54,672 nt of DNA, from positions 1 to 54,672 of the forward strand of contig JAIYAV010000288.1 in NCBI GenBank assembly GCA_027488855.1, written 5' to 3'. Of this stretch, positions 1-7,640 are shown in pieces. This DNA is from Saprospiraceae bacterium (GTDB lineage: Bacteria > Bacteroidota > Bacteroidia > Chitinophagales > Saprospiraceae). The translations under genes were made by a program, and so were the position numbers. Numbering within the stretch: the first letter of the stretch is position 1; each line of letters starts with the position of its first letter. Under the pieces are notes generated by a model. That model was not told the origin of the DNA. It saw only the letters and a program-made list of their open reading frames with translations, and did not search any database.

Positions 1-182
1 AAAAGTGAAAAGTGAAAAGTGAAAAGTGAAAAGTGAAAAGTGAAAAGTGAAAAGTGAAAAGTGAAAAGTGAAAAGTGAAAAGTGAAATAGTATTATGCTT
101 GCTAGGTTGTAAAGTAGAATTATGAGCAGTGGAAGACAAAAGCTGAACCTGCTTTTCACTTTTCACTTTTCATTTTTCACTT
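1..182. repeat. Heptamer tandem array with inverted partner (hairpin-forming)
   Basis: Twelve exact copies of the 7-base unit AAAAGTG fill bases 1-84, and about four copies of the inverted unit lie at 152-182. The two blocks can pair into a long hairpin around a loop of roughly 65 bases. The left arm is cut by the window edge, so its full length is unknown. The element ends about 35 bases before the OmpA-family gene. Function unknown; a transcription terminator for an upstream gene or a non-coding mobile palindrome are both possible. Confidence 0.9.
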
Positions 183-218
183 AATTCCCGTATTTTAGTC
201 AGCGAAAACCCGCTGATC

Positions 219-650
219 ATGAAAGGATTATTCTACGCATTCATTCTCCTGAGTTCTACTACCTGGGCCTGGGGCCAACAACACCTCATCGGAGACGGGA
301 AAGCCCCTTATCATATCTTCAGTATTTATTTTGGAGGTGGCTCTCATTACATTGACAAAGAGCAAATCGATGCCTTGAATAAGTTTCTGGATGAAATTCC
401 CGATGTAGATAGTCATGACGTGAGCATCCATGGCCATACCGACAACATTGGTGGTGCAGAATACAACCAATGGCTGTCCCAAATGCGTTCGGACAATTCC
501 TTACGCTTGTTGCTGGATAAAGGCTTACGGAGTGAAATGATTTCCATCCAGGACTTTGGCCAATTTAACCCACTTTTTGACAATTCGACCTGGGAGGGCA
601 GGCGCAAAAACCGGAGGGTGGATGTGATTGTGTGGCCGCCGATACAATGA
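219..650 (+). CDS. OmpA-family (peptidoglycan-binding domain) protein, secreted
   Basis: A 143-residue protein with an N-terminal signal peptide (hydrophobic residues 4-17, likely cleaved near AWG/QQ at 19-20). The rest is one OmpA C-terminal-like domain. It has the HGHTDNIGG motif at 71-79, whose Asp75 aligns with the diaminopimelate-binding Asp of the family, and EGRRKNRRV at 127-135, which supplies the conserved Arg. In the family this domain holds outer-membrane or periplasmic proteins to peptidoglycan. There is no beta-barrel or lipobox, so this is a free-standing periplasmic domain. The NQWLSQMRSD segment replaces the usual NxxLSxxRA, a mild divergence. It appears monocistronic, between two hairpin repeats. 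Confidence 0.85.
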   Translation: MKGLFYAFILLSSTTWAWGQQHLIGDGKAPYHIFSIYFGGGSHYIDKEQIDALNKFLDEIPDVDSHDVSIHGHTDNIGGAEYNQWLSQMRSDNSLRLLLDKGLRSEMISIQDFGQFNPLFDNSTWEGRRKNRRVDVIVWPPIQ

Positions 651-652
651 AA

Positions 653-766
653 GTTGAGGAGTTGAGGAGTTGAGGAGTTGAGGCTGCCGCAGCGATTTTG
701 ACCATGTCGATGTCTAAGTCGCTGCGGTAGCCTAAACTCCTAAACTTCTCAACTCCTAAACTCAAC
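653..766. repeat. Palindromic element with 8-bp tandem arms (GTTGAGGA family), copy A
   Basis: The left arm starts with four 8-base units of GTTGAGGA type and runs into GGCTGCCGCAGCGA. The right arm (about 719-766) is the inverse, starting TCGCTGCGGTAGCC and continuing with CCTAAACT-type octamers. The central loop contains TTTTGACCATGTC and TGTCTAA. A second copy lies in opposite orientation at 23957-24068 and keeps the loop words as well as the arms, so this is a repeated element, not a chance hairpin. It fills the gap between the OmpA-family gene and the TauE gene. Confidence 0.85.
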
Positions 767-788
767 TACAATCCCTACCTTTGCCCCC

Positions 789-1538
789 ATGGAATTTTCA
801 ATTCAATCTCTCAGCCCGATTCAATGGGGCATTTTGCTCCTGGCCGCCTTGTTCATTGGGATGGCCAAAGGAGGAATTTCCAACTTGGGCATGTCCGTTG
901 TCCCCCTAACCGCCTGGTATTTCGGGGGGAAATTTTCGACAGGGCTGATTCTGCCCATGCTCATCGTAGCCGATTTCACTGCTGTGTTGTATTACCGCAA
1001 AAACGCGGAATGGAAGTACTATTGGAAGTTGCTGCCCTGGACTGTTGTTGGCGTTGTTTTTGGCACCTGGCTGGGGCAAGTGGTGGACGATTGGCTGTTC
1101 AAACGCATCATGGGGGTGATTTTTGCAGGTAGCGTTGCTTTTATGCTGTACCGGGATTACCGGGGCATCACTACCATTCCACAGCAATGGTGGTTTGCGG
1201 CTTGCATGGGCATTTTGGCGGGAGTGACCACCATGTTTGGCAACCTGGCAGGGGCAGCCACTACGGTGTTTTTTCTGGCCATGCAATTGCCCAAACAAAG
1301 CTACCTGGGCACGGCATCCTGGTTCTTTTTTTCGATCAATCTGGTGAAAACGCCATTTCAAATTTTCTTTTGGGGTACCATATCCTGGGATACGATTCAG
1401 ATCAATCTGTTGTTGGTTCCGGTGCTACTGTTTGGAGTGGCGGCGGGCATTTGGCTGGTGCAGCGGTTTTCGGATCGCTTTTTTCGGCGGATGACCATCA
1501 GCTTGTGTATTGTGGCGATGGTGCTGCTTTTTCTGTAA
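789..1538 (+). CDS. Sulfite exporter TauE/SafE family membrane protein
   Basis: A 249-residue, very hydrophobic protein with about eight predicted membrane segments. The opening (hydrophobic helix followed by GMAKGGISNLG) and the middle repeat (GVTTMFGNLAGA) are the paired glycine-rich motifs of the TauE/SafE (DUF81) family, which moves sulfite, sulfonates or other small anions across the inner membrane. The length matches the family (about 240-260). No sulfur-metabolism gene lies next to it, so the substrate cannot be inferred. The ATG at 789 follows closely on the palindrome at 653-766. Confidence 0.88.
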   Translation: MEFSIQSLSPIQWGILLLAALFIGMAKGGISNLGMSVVPLTAWYFGGKFSTGLILPMLIVADFTAVLYYRKNAEWKYYWKLLPWTVVGVVFGTWLGQVVDDWLFKRIMGVIFAGSVAFMLYRDYRGITTIPQQWWFAACMGILAGVTTMFGNLAGAATTVFFLAMQLPKQSYLGTASWFFFSINLVKTPFQIFFWGTISWDTIQINLLLVPVLLFGVAAGIWLVQRFSDRFFRRMTISLCIVAMVLLFL

Positions 1539-1563
1539 CCATCATGGCACTTTTGTTTTGATT

Positions 1564-1593
1564 TTGACTGTGTCTTTTTTTTTTGTATTTTTG
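1564..1593 (+). promoter_or_regulatory. Bacteroidota-type promoter for the toxin-antitoxin pair
   Basis: TTG at 1564-1566 and TATTTTTG at 1586-1593 are separated by 19 bases. This fits the Bacteroidota consensus of TTG near -33 and TAnnTTTG near -7. Transcription would begin about ten bases before the antitoxin ATG at 1613. The stretch is T-rich, so part of the match could be chance. Confidence 0.55.
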
Positions 1594-1612
1594 TAAAAAC
1601 ACAAATTTCACT

Positions 1613-1834
1613 ATGCGAACAATAACGATTGAAATAGCTCAGAATGAAGACTATCTTCTGTTATTGGCTTTGTTGAAAAAATTCAATAACATTATAGTTT
1701 CCGAAAAAAGACAGCCAGAGGAAAAGACAGATATGTCCCAATATTGGAATTGTTTGAGTACAAAGCAATCCATCGAAGAAATTGACCAGCAATTGGATGA
1801 AATGCGAAATGAATGGGAACGAGATATCTACTAG
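1613..1834 (+). CDS. Putative antitoxin of a VapBC-type module
   Basis: A 73-residue acidic protein beginning MRTITIEIAQ. An upstream in-frame start at 1583 would lie inside the promoter, so the ATG at 1613 is preferred. The short N-terminal beta-strand-like stretch, the Leu-rich helix and the charged C-terminus (EEIDQQLDEMRNEWERD) match the small antitoxins that precede PIN toxins in Bacteroidota. In those, the N-terminus dimerises or binds DNA and the C-terminus neutralises the toxin. It overlaps the toxin gene by 22 bases, typical of translational coupling. I do not recognise a named DNA-binding fold. The gene is AT-rich compared with its neighbours. Confidence 0.75.
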   Translation: MRTITIEIAQNEDYLLLLALLKKFNNIIVSEKRQPEEKTDMSQYWNCLSTKQSIEEIDQQLDEMRNEWERDIY

Positions 1835-2202
1835 ACACCAACACTGCAATTTATTTCTTGAATGGACAGCTTACCCCAAACGGTTTTGCTTTTGTACTAT
1901 CTGTAATCAATAATGAGTGCAATTTATCTGTCATTACAAAGATGGAATTGTTAGGTTGGCCTACTGCAAATCCAAATGATGAAATGAAAATTAGAAGTTT
2001 TATCAGTGACTCCATAATTCTATCGCTTACCGACGAAGTTGTAGAAAGAACCATTGAACTAAGAAAGTTTTATAAAATTAAACTTCCAGATGCCATCATT
2101 GCTGCAACGGCAATTGTTCATGATTTTACACTTATTTCAAGGAATGACAAGGATTTTGCTAGAATTACTGAGTTGAAATATCTGAACCCTTTTACCTTAT
2201 AA
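1813..2202 (+). CDS. PIN-domain ribonuclease toxin (VapC-like)
   Basis: A 129-residue PIN domain, full length for VapC (about 130). The acidic metal-binding residues are visible: Asp8 in LLDTN, Glu45 in TKMELL, Asp93 in LPDAIIAATA, and Asp112/Asp114 in RNDKDF. VapC toxins are Mg2+-dependent endoribonucleases, often cutting tRNA or rRNA, and are held inactive by the cognate antitoxin. Here the antitoxin is encoded by the overlapping upstream gene. All catalytic residues are present, so the toxin is probably active. The pair forms an AT-rich islet between GC-richer genes, which suggests acquisition by transfer. Confidence 0.9.
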   Translation: MGTRYLLDTNTAIYFLNGQLTPNGFAFVLSVINNECNLSVITKMELLGWPTANPNDEMKIRSFISDSIILSLTDEVVERTIELRKFYKIKLPDAIIAATAIVHDFTLISRNDKDFARITELKYLNPFTL

Positions 2203-2292
2203 TCTGACTTTTTGAGAAAAAAACACCATAATTCAAACTTTTCCCAACCCACCAACATCCTTAGGACATAACACAACTGAAAAGCCGATCCT

Positions 2293-2862
2293 TTGGAGCA
2301 ACAAACGGAAATACTACTGCGCAAAGCCAGAGAGGGCGACCAACACTCGCTGAACCTGCTCTTTCGGGTCTGGTACCGCCGGGCCTACCAGATGGCCATG
2401 CGCTATGTGTCGGACGAACACATGGCTCGGGAGGCCGTGCAACACACCTTCATGTCGGTGTACCAGCACCTGGATCAGTTGCAACAAACTGAAAAGTTTG
2501 TCAGCTGGCTTTACCGTACCGTGATCAATTGTTGTCACATGGAGGGGCGCAAAAAGCAGCGCTCGCGTTTGACCAGCTTTGATGTGCCGGAAGCTCGACA
2601 ACCCCGTGCCAAAATGCCCGATCACGATCTGCAATTGGCCGAACGCAACCGCCTACTGATGCAAGCGGTGGAACAACTGCCCGAGGATCAACGCACCATC
2701 GTCATCCTCAAAGAACTGGATGGCTTGAAATTTAGAGAAATCGCTGACTTGTTGCAGATTTCTGAAAATACCGCCAAGTCACGCCTTTACGTAGGACTCA
2801 AAAACCTCAAACAAATTTTGACTCAACAGCGCCTGATCAAAGAGATGTACTATGAAGAATGA
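2293..2862 (+). CDS. ECF-type RNA polymerase sigma factor
   Basis: A 189-residue sigma-70-family factor. Region 2 spans about 25-85 (YRRAYQMAMRYVSDEHMARE and following). Region 4 is at about 118-175, with ELDGLKFREIADLLQISENT as the helix-turn-helix. There is no region 1 or 3, as expected for ECF factors. The best start is TTG at 2293, because the next ATG would cut into region 2. The gene overlaps the following putative anti-sigma gene by 11 bases, so the pair is translationally coupled. This sigma probably controls its own operon, but no matching promoter is obvious. Confidence 0.9.
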   Translation: MEQQTEILLRKAREGDQHSLNLLFRVWYRRAYQMAMRYVSDEHMAREAVQHTFMSVYQHLDQLQQTEKFVSWLYRTVINCCHMEGRKKQRSRLTSFDVPEARQPRAKMPDHDLQLAERNRLLMQAVEQLPEDQRTIVILKELDGLKFREIADLLQISENTAKSRLYVGLKNLKQILTQQRLIKEMYYEE

Positions 2863-3682
2863 AGCTGAAATCATCAAACTGATGGATCTCCTGTATGGCG
2901 AAGGGGCTGCGGATGCAGCAGATGACAAAGCCTGGTTGCAGGAACATCCCGAATTGGCGCAGGAACTGGAAGACTTGCAGGAAGTGCGTGGCGCTTTGCA
3001 AAGTATGCCCATGCCCGATGCGCCGATGATGCCCTGGCTGATGCCTGCGGCGCCTGCGCCAGTAATCCGAAAATTGAGCTGGCCTTATTGGGCGGCAGCT
3101 TCAATTGCCCTGGTGGTGTTTGGGTTTTTATTGGCCAAAATTCAGGTGCGTTTTGACGCCGGAGAGATGACCATCGCTTTTGGCAAAATCCAAACGCCAG
3201 CCCAAATCCAGGTCGAACCACCGCAGATCAATGCTCTGACCGCAGCGGATACCCAGGCCATTCAGGAATTGGTGCGGGCCGAATTGGCTTCCCATTATAC
3301 CCAACTGGAACAAACCATCGCCTCCGCTCAGGTCAACTTGCGCAAGGACAACGATACCCAGCGCCTGCAATTGGTCAATCAACTGCAAAGCGAGTTGAGC
3401 GCACTCAACAAACAACAACAGGAAGAACTTACTGCTCTGGTTGCCGCCACCCAGGCCGATAACTTGAACAAAATGGTCACCACCATGAACGATGCGCACA
3501 GCCAACAACAGGAAAAAATCAAATGGGTGTTGCAGCAAGGTTTCATCGACTGGAACATCAAACGCGAAAAAGACCTGGATCGCATCAAAGACGAATTCAA
3601 CAAGGTTTATGCTCAGGTGCACTACCAAAGGCAGGAGCAGGACAAGTTTAACCGTGTAATCATTCAACAAACCAACAATTAA
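2852..3682 (+). CDS. Putative membrane-anchored anti-sigma factor with coiled-coil periplasmic part
   Basis: A 276-residue protein with an acidic N-terminal cytoplasmic part (1-70), one membrane helix at about 76-94 (YWAAASIALVVFGFLL) and a long Gln/Glu/Lys-rich periplasmic part (about 130-270) predicted to form coiled coils. The position directly after an ECF sigma gene and the single-pass topology suggest a cognate anti-sigma factor. The N-terminus lacks the HxxxCxxC zinc motif of classical ZAS anti-sigmas, so the assignment rests on context and layout. The coiled coil could sense envelope state or bind the secreted product of the next gene. Confidence 0.6.
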   Translation: MKNEAEIIKLMDLLYGEGAADAADDKAWLQEHPELAQELEDLQEVRGALQSMPMPDAPMMPWLMPAAPAPVIRKLSWPYWAAASIALVVFGFLLAKIQVRFDAGEMTIAFGKIQTPAQIQVEPPQINALTAADTQAIQELVRAELASHYTQLEQTIASAQVNLRKDNDTQRLQLVNQLQSELSALNKQQQEELTALVAATQADNLNKMVTTMNDAHSQQQEKIKWVLQQGFIDWNIKREKDLDRIKDEFNKVYAQVHYQRQEQDKFNRVIIQQTNN

Positions 3683-3686
3683 AGCC

Positions 3687-5240
3687 ATGAAAACATACTT
3701 TTTGCTAGGAGCAATCTTTGGCGCTCAATTTGTTCTTGTTGCTCAAAAGCCTGCTAGAATACAAGCAGAGCCTATAAAGAAACTGGAAATCAAAGAATTG
3801 AATAGAGAGAAGCCGAAACTGGACACTCTGCTTGTTAAATCTCCAAAAGGGAACGCCATTGGTGCTACCACTCTTAGTCGCCCCCGGGCATGGTCTTCTG
3901 GGCCAGCCTTGGCCCATCCGCTGCTTAGGGATGAGGAGAATACCAATCGGGTGCTCACGGCAGTAGAAAAGGAGATTGAAATTGTCTGTGGCGTCTTGCA
4001 GAAAATAATTCAGCAAGAGTTCAATGTAGGGGATACCGCGATTAATGTTGATAAAATCAAAGGCAGTTATATCGCAGGTAGTGGCGCATTGTTTACGATC
4101 TCGCAGCATGTCCCTTTTTACCGAAGTCCAAGACTATTAGGCGTTAACGGCAGCATTATGGGGTTTGGAGCACAAGGTATGACCTTTTATTCCCCTGATG
4201 AGTTAGCACGCCGAGGATTTGGAAGTAATGGACAAAACCGGTATGGGGCGAAGTTGCTCAATCGCAATAAGGACCAAAACTTGAATGACCTGCTGGCCGA
4301 ACAGCCCTCAATTTACGGAGTCATAACCCCCAACGCAATGAGCACCACGGGCGATTCAGTTGAGATTGAATCTGGTCAAAACGGTACATATAGCATAAGT
4401 ACCAAGGGATCTGTGATGCAACATACCAATGCCTATGGGAAATTGGCCAAAACCCAGGATAGTGTTTTTGCTTCAAAAATTCCTCGCATGAAAAAAGTGT
4501 TGGAAAAGTTTTTAGCTGAATACACCATCCTCCTTAGCAAATTGAAGCCCGAAGAAAAAATCTGGGTGAACTGGAGCATCAAAGAAGACTACTGGGGCAT
4601 TGACCAAGGCAAAATGGCTTGTGAACTGAGCAGCAGAATTGCAAAACAAGACATGCTGGACTTGCGGGCGGACAAATTGGATCAGGCTAAGTTTGTCGAG
4701 AAAATTCAATATTCCGTGACCCGTTGTGCTACCCAACAGCAAAGCAACCCTGAAGTGGAAGTTTTTTCTGCCATTTTACAACGACTTTATTCCGCTGAAG
4801 TTTCACAAAATTTGGTTGAATATGGAGGGCTCAACGCAGATGTCGTTGGTGGATTTGGGTATGTGTTTAAACTGAATTTGATGCCTTCCGCAGTAGGTTT
4901 TGGTACACTTCAAGTAGATCGTAATTTCGGTACTTTTCGCGTTGGCCCTAATGGTAAGGAGCTCAGCAAGGAAGAAATAGACAATAATGTCAAAGCCTTT
5001 AAAACTGAATTCCCTAGCCAATTGCTAGAATATGGCAGGATCATCAAAGGCCTTAAAGCCGGTGAAATCTTGAAAGTTGACGTTTCAGTAGGCAATAGTG
5101 GTGGGGTATTGTGGGATTCATCGGCGGGAACCATCAAGCAACTTTCCTATACGGTACCTCAATCACTGATCCGCGATTATGATTCGGGTAAGTTGAAATT
5201 GGAGGACGCGGTGAAGTTGATTCAGGTGGAGGAGAAGTAG
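3687..5240 (+). CDS. Secreted protein of unknown function in the sigma/anti-sigma operon
   Basis: A 517-residue protein with a signal peptide (MKTYFLLGAIFGAQFVLVAQ) starting 4 bases after the putative anti-sigma gene, so it is almost certainly co-transcribed. I recognise no domain. Residues about 85-110 (helical) and about 265-350 (charged, helical) flank Gly/Ser-rich segments. The C-terminus ends SGKLKLEDAVKLIQVEEK without a type IX sorting signal, so a periplasmic location is more likely than export. Context suggests it is either the main target of the sigma regulon or the ligand sensed by the anti-sigma coiled coil. Confidence 0.6.
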   Translation: MKTYFLLGAIFGAQFVLVAQKPARIQAEPIKKLEIKELNREKPKLDTLLVKSPKGNAIGATTLSRPRAWSSGPALAHPLLRDEENTNRVLTAVEKEIEIVCGVLQKIIQQEFNVGDTAINVDKIKGSYIAGSGALFTISQHVPFYRSPRLLGVNGSIMGFGAQGMTFYSPDELARRGFGSNGQNRYGAKLLNRNKDQNLNDLLAEQPSIYGVITPNAMSTTGDSVEIESGQNGTYSISTKGSVMQHTNAYGKLAKTQDSVFASKIPRMKKVLEKFLAEYTILLSKLKPEEKIWVNWSIKEDYWGIDQGKMACELSSRIAKQDMLDLRADKLDQAKFVEKIQYSVTRCATQQQSNPEVEVFSAILQRLYSAEVSQNLVEYGGLNADVVGGFGYVFKLNLMPSAVGFGTLQVDRNFGTFRVGPNGKELSKEEIDNNVKAFKTEFPSQLLEYGRIIKGLKAGEILKVDVSVGNSGGVLWDSSAGTIKQLSYTVPQSLIRDYDSGKLKLEDAVKLIQVEEK

Positions 5241-5278
5241 CACGCTGAGCAAGAACCCAAAGCGACATTATTTTTAAT

Positions 5279-5431
5279 CACAGAGATAACAAAAGAGGGC
5301 ACAAAGGACACAGAGTTAGACGTTGACATTGTCCTTTTTTAGGGCAAGAATCGGGTAGGATTTTTCTTAAAAGTAAAGCCCGTCAACGTCTAACTCTGTG
5401 TTCTCCGTGTCCTCTTTTTTCATCTCTGTGG
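5279..5431. repeat. Long imperfect palindrome with CACAGAG-type arms
   Basis: The left arm (about 5279-5330) contains CACAGAGATAAC, GAGGGCAC, AAGGACACAGAGTTAGACG and TTGAC. The right arm (about 5385-5431) is its inverse and ends CATCTCTGTG. The arms match over about 45 bases with a few mismatches and enclose a loop of about 55 bases. The element lies between the ends of convergent genes (the secreted protein and alkB), where a bidirectional terminator would be useful, but there is no clean T-tract. Confidence 0.8.
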
Positions 5432-5459
5432 TACAAAAACGTCGCTTTTGTAAAAAACA

Positions 5460-6074
5460 TCACCGCGTTCCCTCTATCGTCCGAAAAGTCAAATTCACCC
5501 TTGGGCTCCCCACCATCTTAGTCGGCGGCAAACGGTGCAACCAGTACGTCTGCGTCGTCCCTTTCATCACCAACAAACTCCCGTGCTCCAACAGCACCCC
5601 GACCGTTTCTTTACTCGACTTGTGTTTAAACGCAAACTTGCGCTCCGCCCCAAAACTCAGCGAACCAATCGCTCCATCCTTTTTTAAATCCTTTTCTCCA
5701 TCGCTGTGCCAAGCCATCCCTTCTTCCCCGCTGTGGTAGAGGTTGAGCAAGCAGGAGTTGTAGGTTTCGCCCGTTTTTTCCTCAGTGATTTTTTTCAATT
5801 CCAGCAACTCCGGCGTCCAGGGCAAGGCGCGTTTGGTGATTTTGGAATAGGTGTATTCAAAATCTGTCTCAGCATACCAAGCCACCTTGCGCTTGGTCGT
5901 GATCAATTTGCCAAACATCAGGGCTTCGTCATTCCGCCATTCGATCTTGTGCAGCAATTGCTGGTAGTAATGATCTGCTTCCTCTTGGGTGAAGATTTGG
6001 CCGAAATAATTGACAATCCCATCTTTCGGTAAGAGATTAAGGGTAGCATCTGCAAGTTTACTGAACAAGTCCAT
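5460..6074 (-). CDS. alkB: Alpha-ketoglutarate-dependent DNA dealkylase (AlkB family)
   Basis: An Fe(II)/2-oxoglutarate dioxygenase that oxidatively removes methyl groups from 1-methyladenine and 3-methylcytosine in DNA. Numbered from an alternative upstream GTG start at 6095, the iron ligands are His130 and Asp132 (WHSDGE) and His187 (YWLHRLP); Arg199 and Arg205 (RVNLTFR) bind 2-oxoglutarate. I prefer the ATG at 6074 (MDLFSK, 204 residues) because it matches the usual AlkB length and overlaps the upstream gene by only 17 bases. It is the last gene of a three-gene alkylation-repair operon with an Ada zinc-domain protein and an AraC-MGMT fusion. Confidence 0.93.
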   Translation of the reverse strand: MDLFSKLADATLNLLPKDGIVNYFGQIFTQEEADHYYQQLLHKIEWRNDEALMFGKLITTKRKVAWYAETDFEYTYSKITKRALPWTPELLELKKITEEKTGETYNSCLLNLYHSGEEGMAWHSDGEKDLKKDGAIGSLSFGAERKFAFKHKSSKETVGVLLEHGSLLVMKGTTQTYWLHRLPPTKMVGSPRVNLTFRTIEGTR

Positions 6075-6306
6075 GTTTCCATTTTTGGTATTCACTCCTC
6101 ATACAATGCCCACAAGGGCGAAAGCCACTTTCGATGGCTTCGGCTGCGGAGGCAAAAAAGACGCGGTTGGCCCGTTTCATTCTTTTGCCAGAGGCGCAAT
6201 GTAAAGTACCGTAGATTTTCAATTGTTTGTTGCCACCCAAAACGATGGCTTTGCTGTGAATGGCCCGCCACAATTCGGCGTCACCAATGCGTTCATGAAA
6301 CAGCAT
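6058..6306 (-). CDS. Free-standing Ada metal-binding domain protein
   Basis: An 82-residue protein resembling the N-terminal zinc domain of E. coli Ada. It keeps the signature FFASAAEAIESGFRPCGHC, and Cys37, Cys65 and Cys68 align with Ada Cys38, Cys69 and Cys72. The position of Ada Cys42 is Lys41, so the Cys4 site is incomplete unless His36 helps. In Ada this domain takes the methyl group from DNA methylphosphotriesters and thereby activates transcription. Here it is detached from the DNA-binding and MGMT domains, which are encoded 5 bases upstream. The start at 6306 is chosen because it follows the upstream stop; a longer frame from 6375 would overlap the previous gene. Confidence 0.75.
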   Translation of the reverse strand: MLFHERIGDAELWRAIHSKAIVLGGNKQLKIYGTLHCASGKRMKRANRVFFASAAEAIESGFRPCGHCMRSEYQKWKHGLVQ

Positions 6307-6311
6307 CAGCC

Positions 6312-7157
6312 TTAATTTGTTTGCGTTTTCGCCCCCTCCCAACCAATCATCGCCGTTTTGCGCGTTGGTCCCCACATGTAGCCCCCAAAGGTGCCAGTCG
6401 ATTGGATTACCCGATGGCAGGGAATCAAAAAGGCCACCGGATTGCTACCAATGGCGGTGCCAACGGCGCGGGAGGCATTTGGATTGCCAATTTTTTGGGC
6501 GATGGTGCCGTATGTAGCCAGTTGCCCCATCGGGATTTTGAGCAGGGTTTCCCAAACTTTGAGTTGAAAATCGGTGCCTTTCAGGTGCAACTTGATATCA
6601 TGCAGTTTGCTCCAATCGTTTTGAAAAATGAACAAAGCATTTTGTTGAATCATGTCCAGCTTGCGGCTGAATGCTGCATAGGGAAAATGGGCCTGCAGCG
6701 CCGCAAATGCAGTAGGCTCGTCCTCATAAAATCCCATAAAACAAACCCCTTTGACGGTGGAAGCCACAATCAGGTTGCCAAAGGGGCTTTCCGCAAAGCT
6801 GTAATTGATGTCCAGGTTTTTTGCGCCATTCTTGTACTCCGCTGGCGTCATTCCCTCAATGTTGATGAAGAGGTCGTGCAGCCTGCTGGTGCCCGAAAGC
6901 CCGGTTTCGTATGCGGTGTCAAACAAGGTAGCCTGTTCTTCTTTCAAGAGTTTTTTGGCGTGTTGCACGCTGATGTACTGCAAAAACTTCTTTGGACTCG
7001 TCCCCGCCCATTCACTAAACAAGCGCTGAAAATGAAAAGGGCTCAAATGTACCTTTTCAGCCACTTCATCCAGATTGGGCTGGTCTTTGAAGTGGGTACG
7101 GATGTATTCGATTGCCTCGGCAATGCGGGTGTAGTTGAGTTGCTCTTGTGTGTTCAT
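6312..7157 (-). CDS. ada: AraC-type regulator fused to methylated-DNA-protein cysteine methyltransferase
   Basis: A 281-residue protein. Residues about 10-108 form an AraC/XylS helix-turn-helix domain (VHLSPFHFQRLFSEWAGTSP). Residues about 115-275 are the O6-alkylguanine transferase domain with the active-site motif PCHRV at 246-250 (acceptor Cys247). The methyl-transfer reaction is suicidal and directly repairs O6-methylguanine. The N-terminal Ada zinc domain is missing and is encoded separately just downstream, so the adaptive-response sensor is split over two proteins. It is the first gene of the operon ada, Ada zinc domain, alkB. Confidence 0.92.
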   Translation of the reverse strand: MNTQEQLNYTRIAEAIEYIRTHFKDQPNLDEVAEKVHLSPFHFQRLFSEWAGTSPKKFLQYISVQHAKKLLKEEQATLFDTAYETGLSGTSRLHDLFINIEGMTPAEYKNGAKNLDINYSFAESPFGNLIVASTVKGVCFMGFYEDEPTAFAALQAHFPYAAFSRKLDMIQQNALFIFQNDWSKLHDIKLHLKGTDFQLKVWETLLKIPMGQLATYGTIAQKIGNPNASRAVGTAIGSNPVAFLIPCHRVIQSTGTFGGYMWGPTRKTAMIGWEGAKTQTN

Positions 7158-7347
7158 CGTTTTAAGCTTTTACGATACAAAGATCGTGGGAATGGGGCTG
7201 GGAAAAAATCCGAAACTTGCGGAGGTGGTAATCCTTAGCAAAATTGAGGAATTTGGGTCATAATTCAGGATAAACGCATTGAAATTTGAGCTAGCAGCGC
7301 AATGTATTCAGCTAGAAACACTAGGAAGCACATTAGATTTATCCCTG

Positions 7348-7453
7348 CTAAGGTGTTCTAAGGTGCCTTAGGTGGTTCAAAAAATTAAGCTTTTGCGCGC
7401 TTGCGCGCTTTTGTTTCTATTTGAACCACCTTAGGCACCTTAGAACACCTTAG
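7348..7453. repeat. Palindromic element with CTTAGGTG arms, copy A
   Basis: The left arm carries CTAAGGTGTTCTAAGGTGCC and TTAGGTGGTTCAAA. The right arm inverts this, ending in CACCTTAG. The loop contains the small palindrome GCGCGCTTGCGCGC. A related element with TTAGGTGGTGAAAA arms is at 37621-37737. The element lies in the 480-base gap between divergent ada and the helicase gene. The rest of that gap shows nothing I can name except the heptamer repeat at 7605-7632. Confidence 0.82.
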
Positions 7454-7604
7454 TGGACTAATTTTTCACATTGGACCCATTAGATTGGCATTGATTTTTT
7501 GTTTTTGAAAGCACATTAAAACGTTTGTTCAGTACATCCACAGAGCAATCTTCAAATTTCCCCAAAATCCTTAACTTACCACCCGAAAATGATGGACTTG
7601 CCCA

Positions 7605-7632
7605 ATTCATCATTCATCATTCATCATTCATC
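7605..7632 (+). repeat. Four tandem ATTCATC heptamers just upstream of the helicase gene
   Basis: Four exact copies of the 7-base unit ATTCATC end nine bases before the helicase ATG at 7641. Slippage here would change the leader length but not the reading frame. Such a tract can tune expression, but that is inference. Confidence 0.85.
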
Positions 7633-7640
7633 ACTCCTAA

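Noticed and set aside
6321..7238. A 305-codon plus-strand frame opposite ada
   Set aside because: The AraC and MGMT motifs, including PCHRV, are on the minus strand; this is a shadow.
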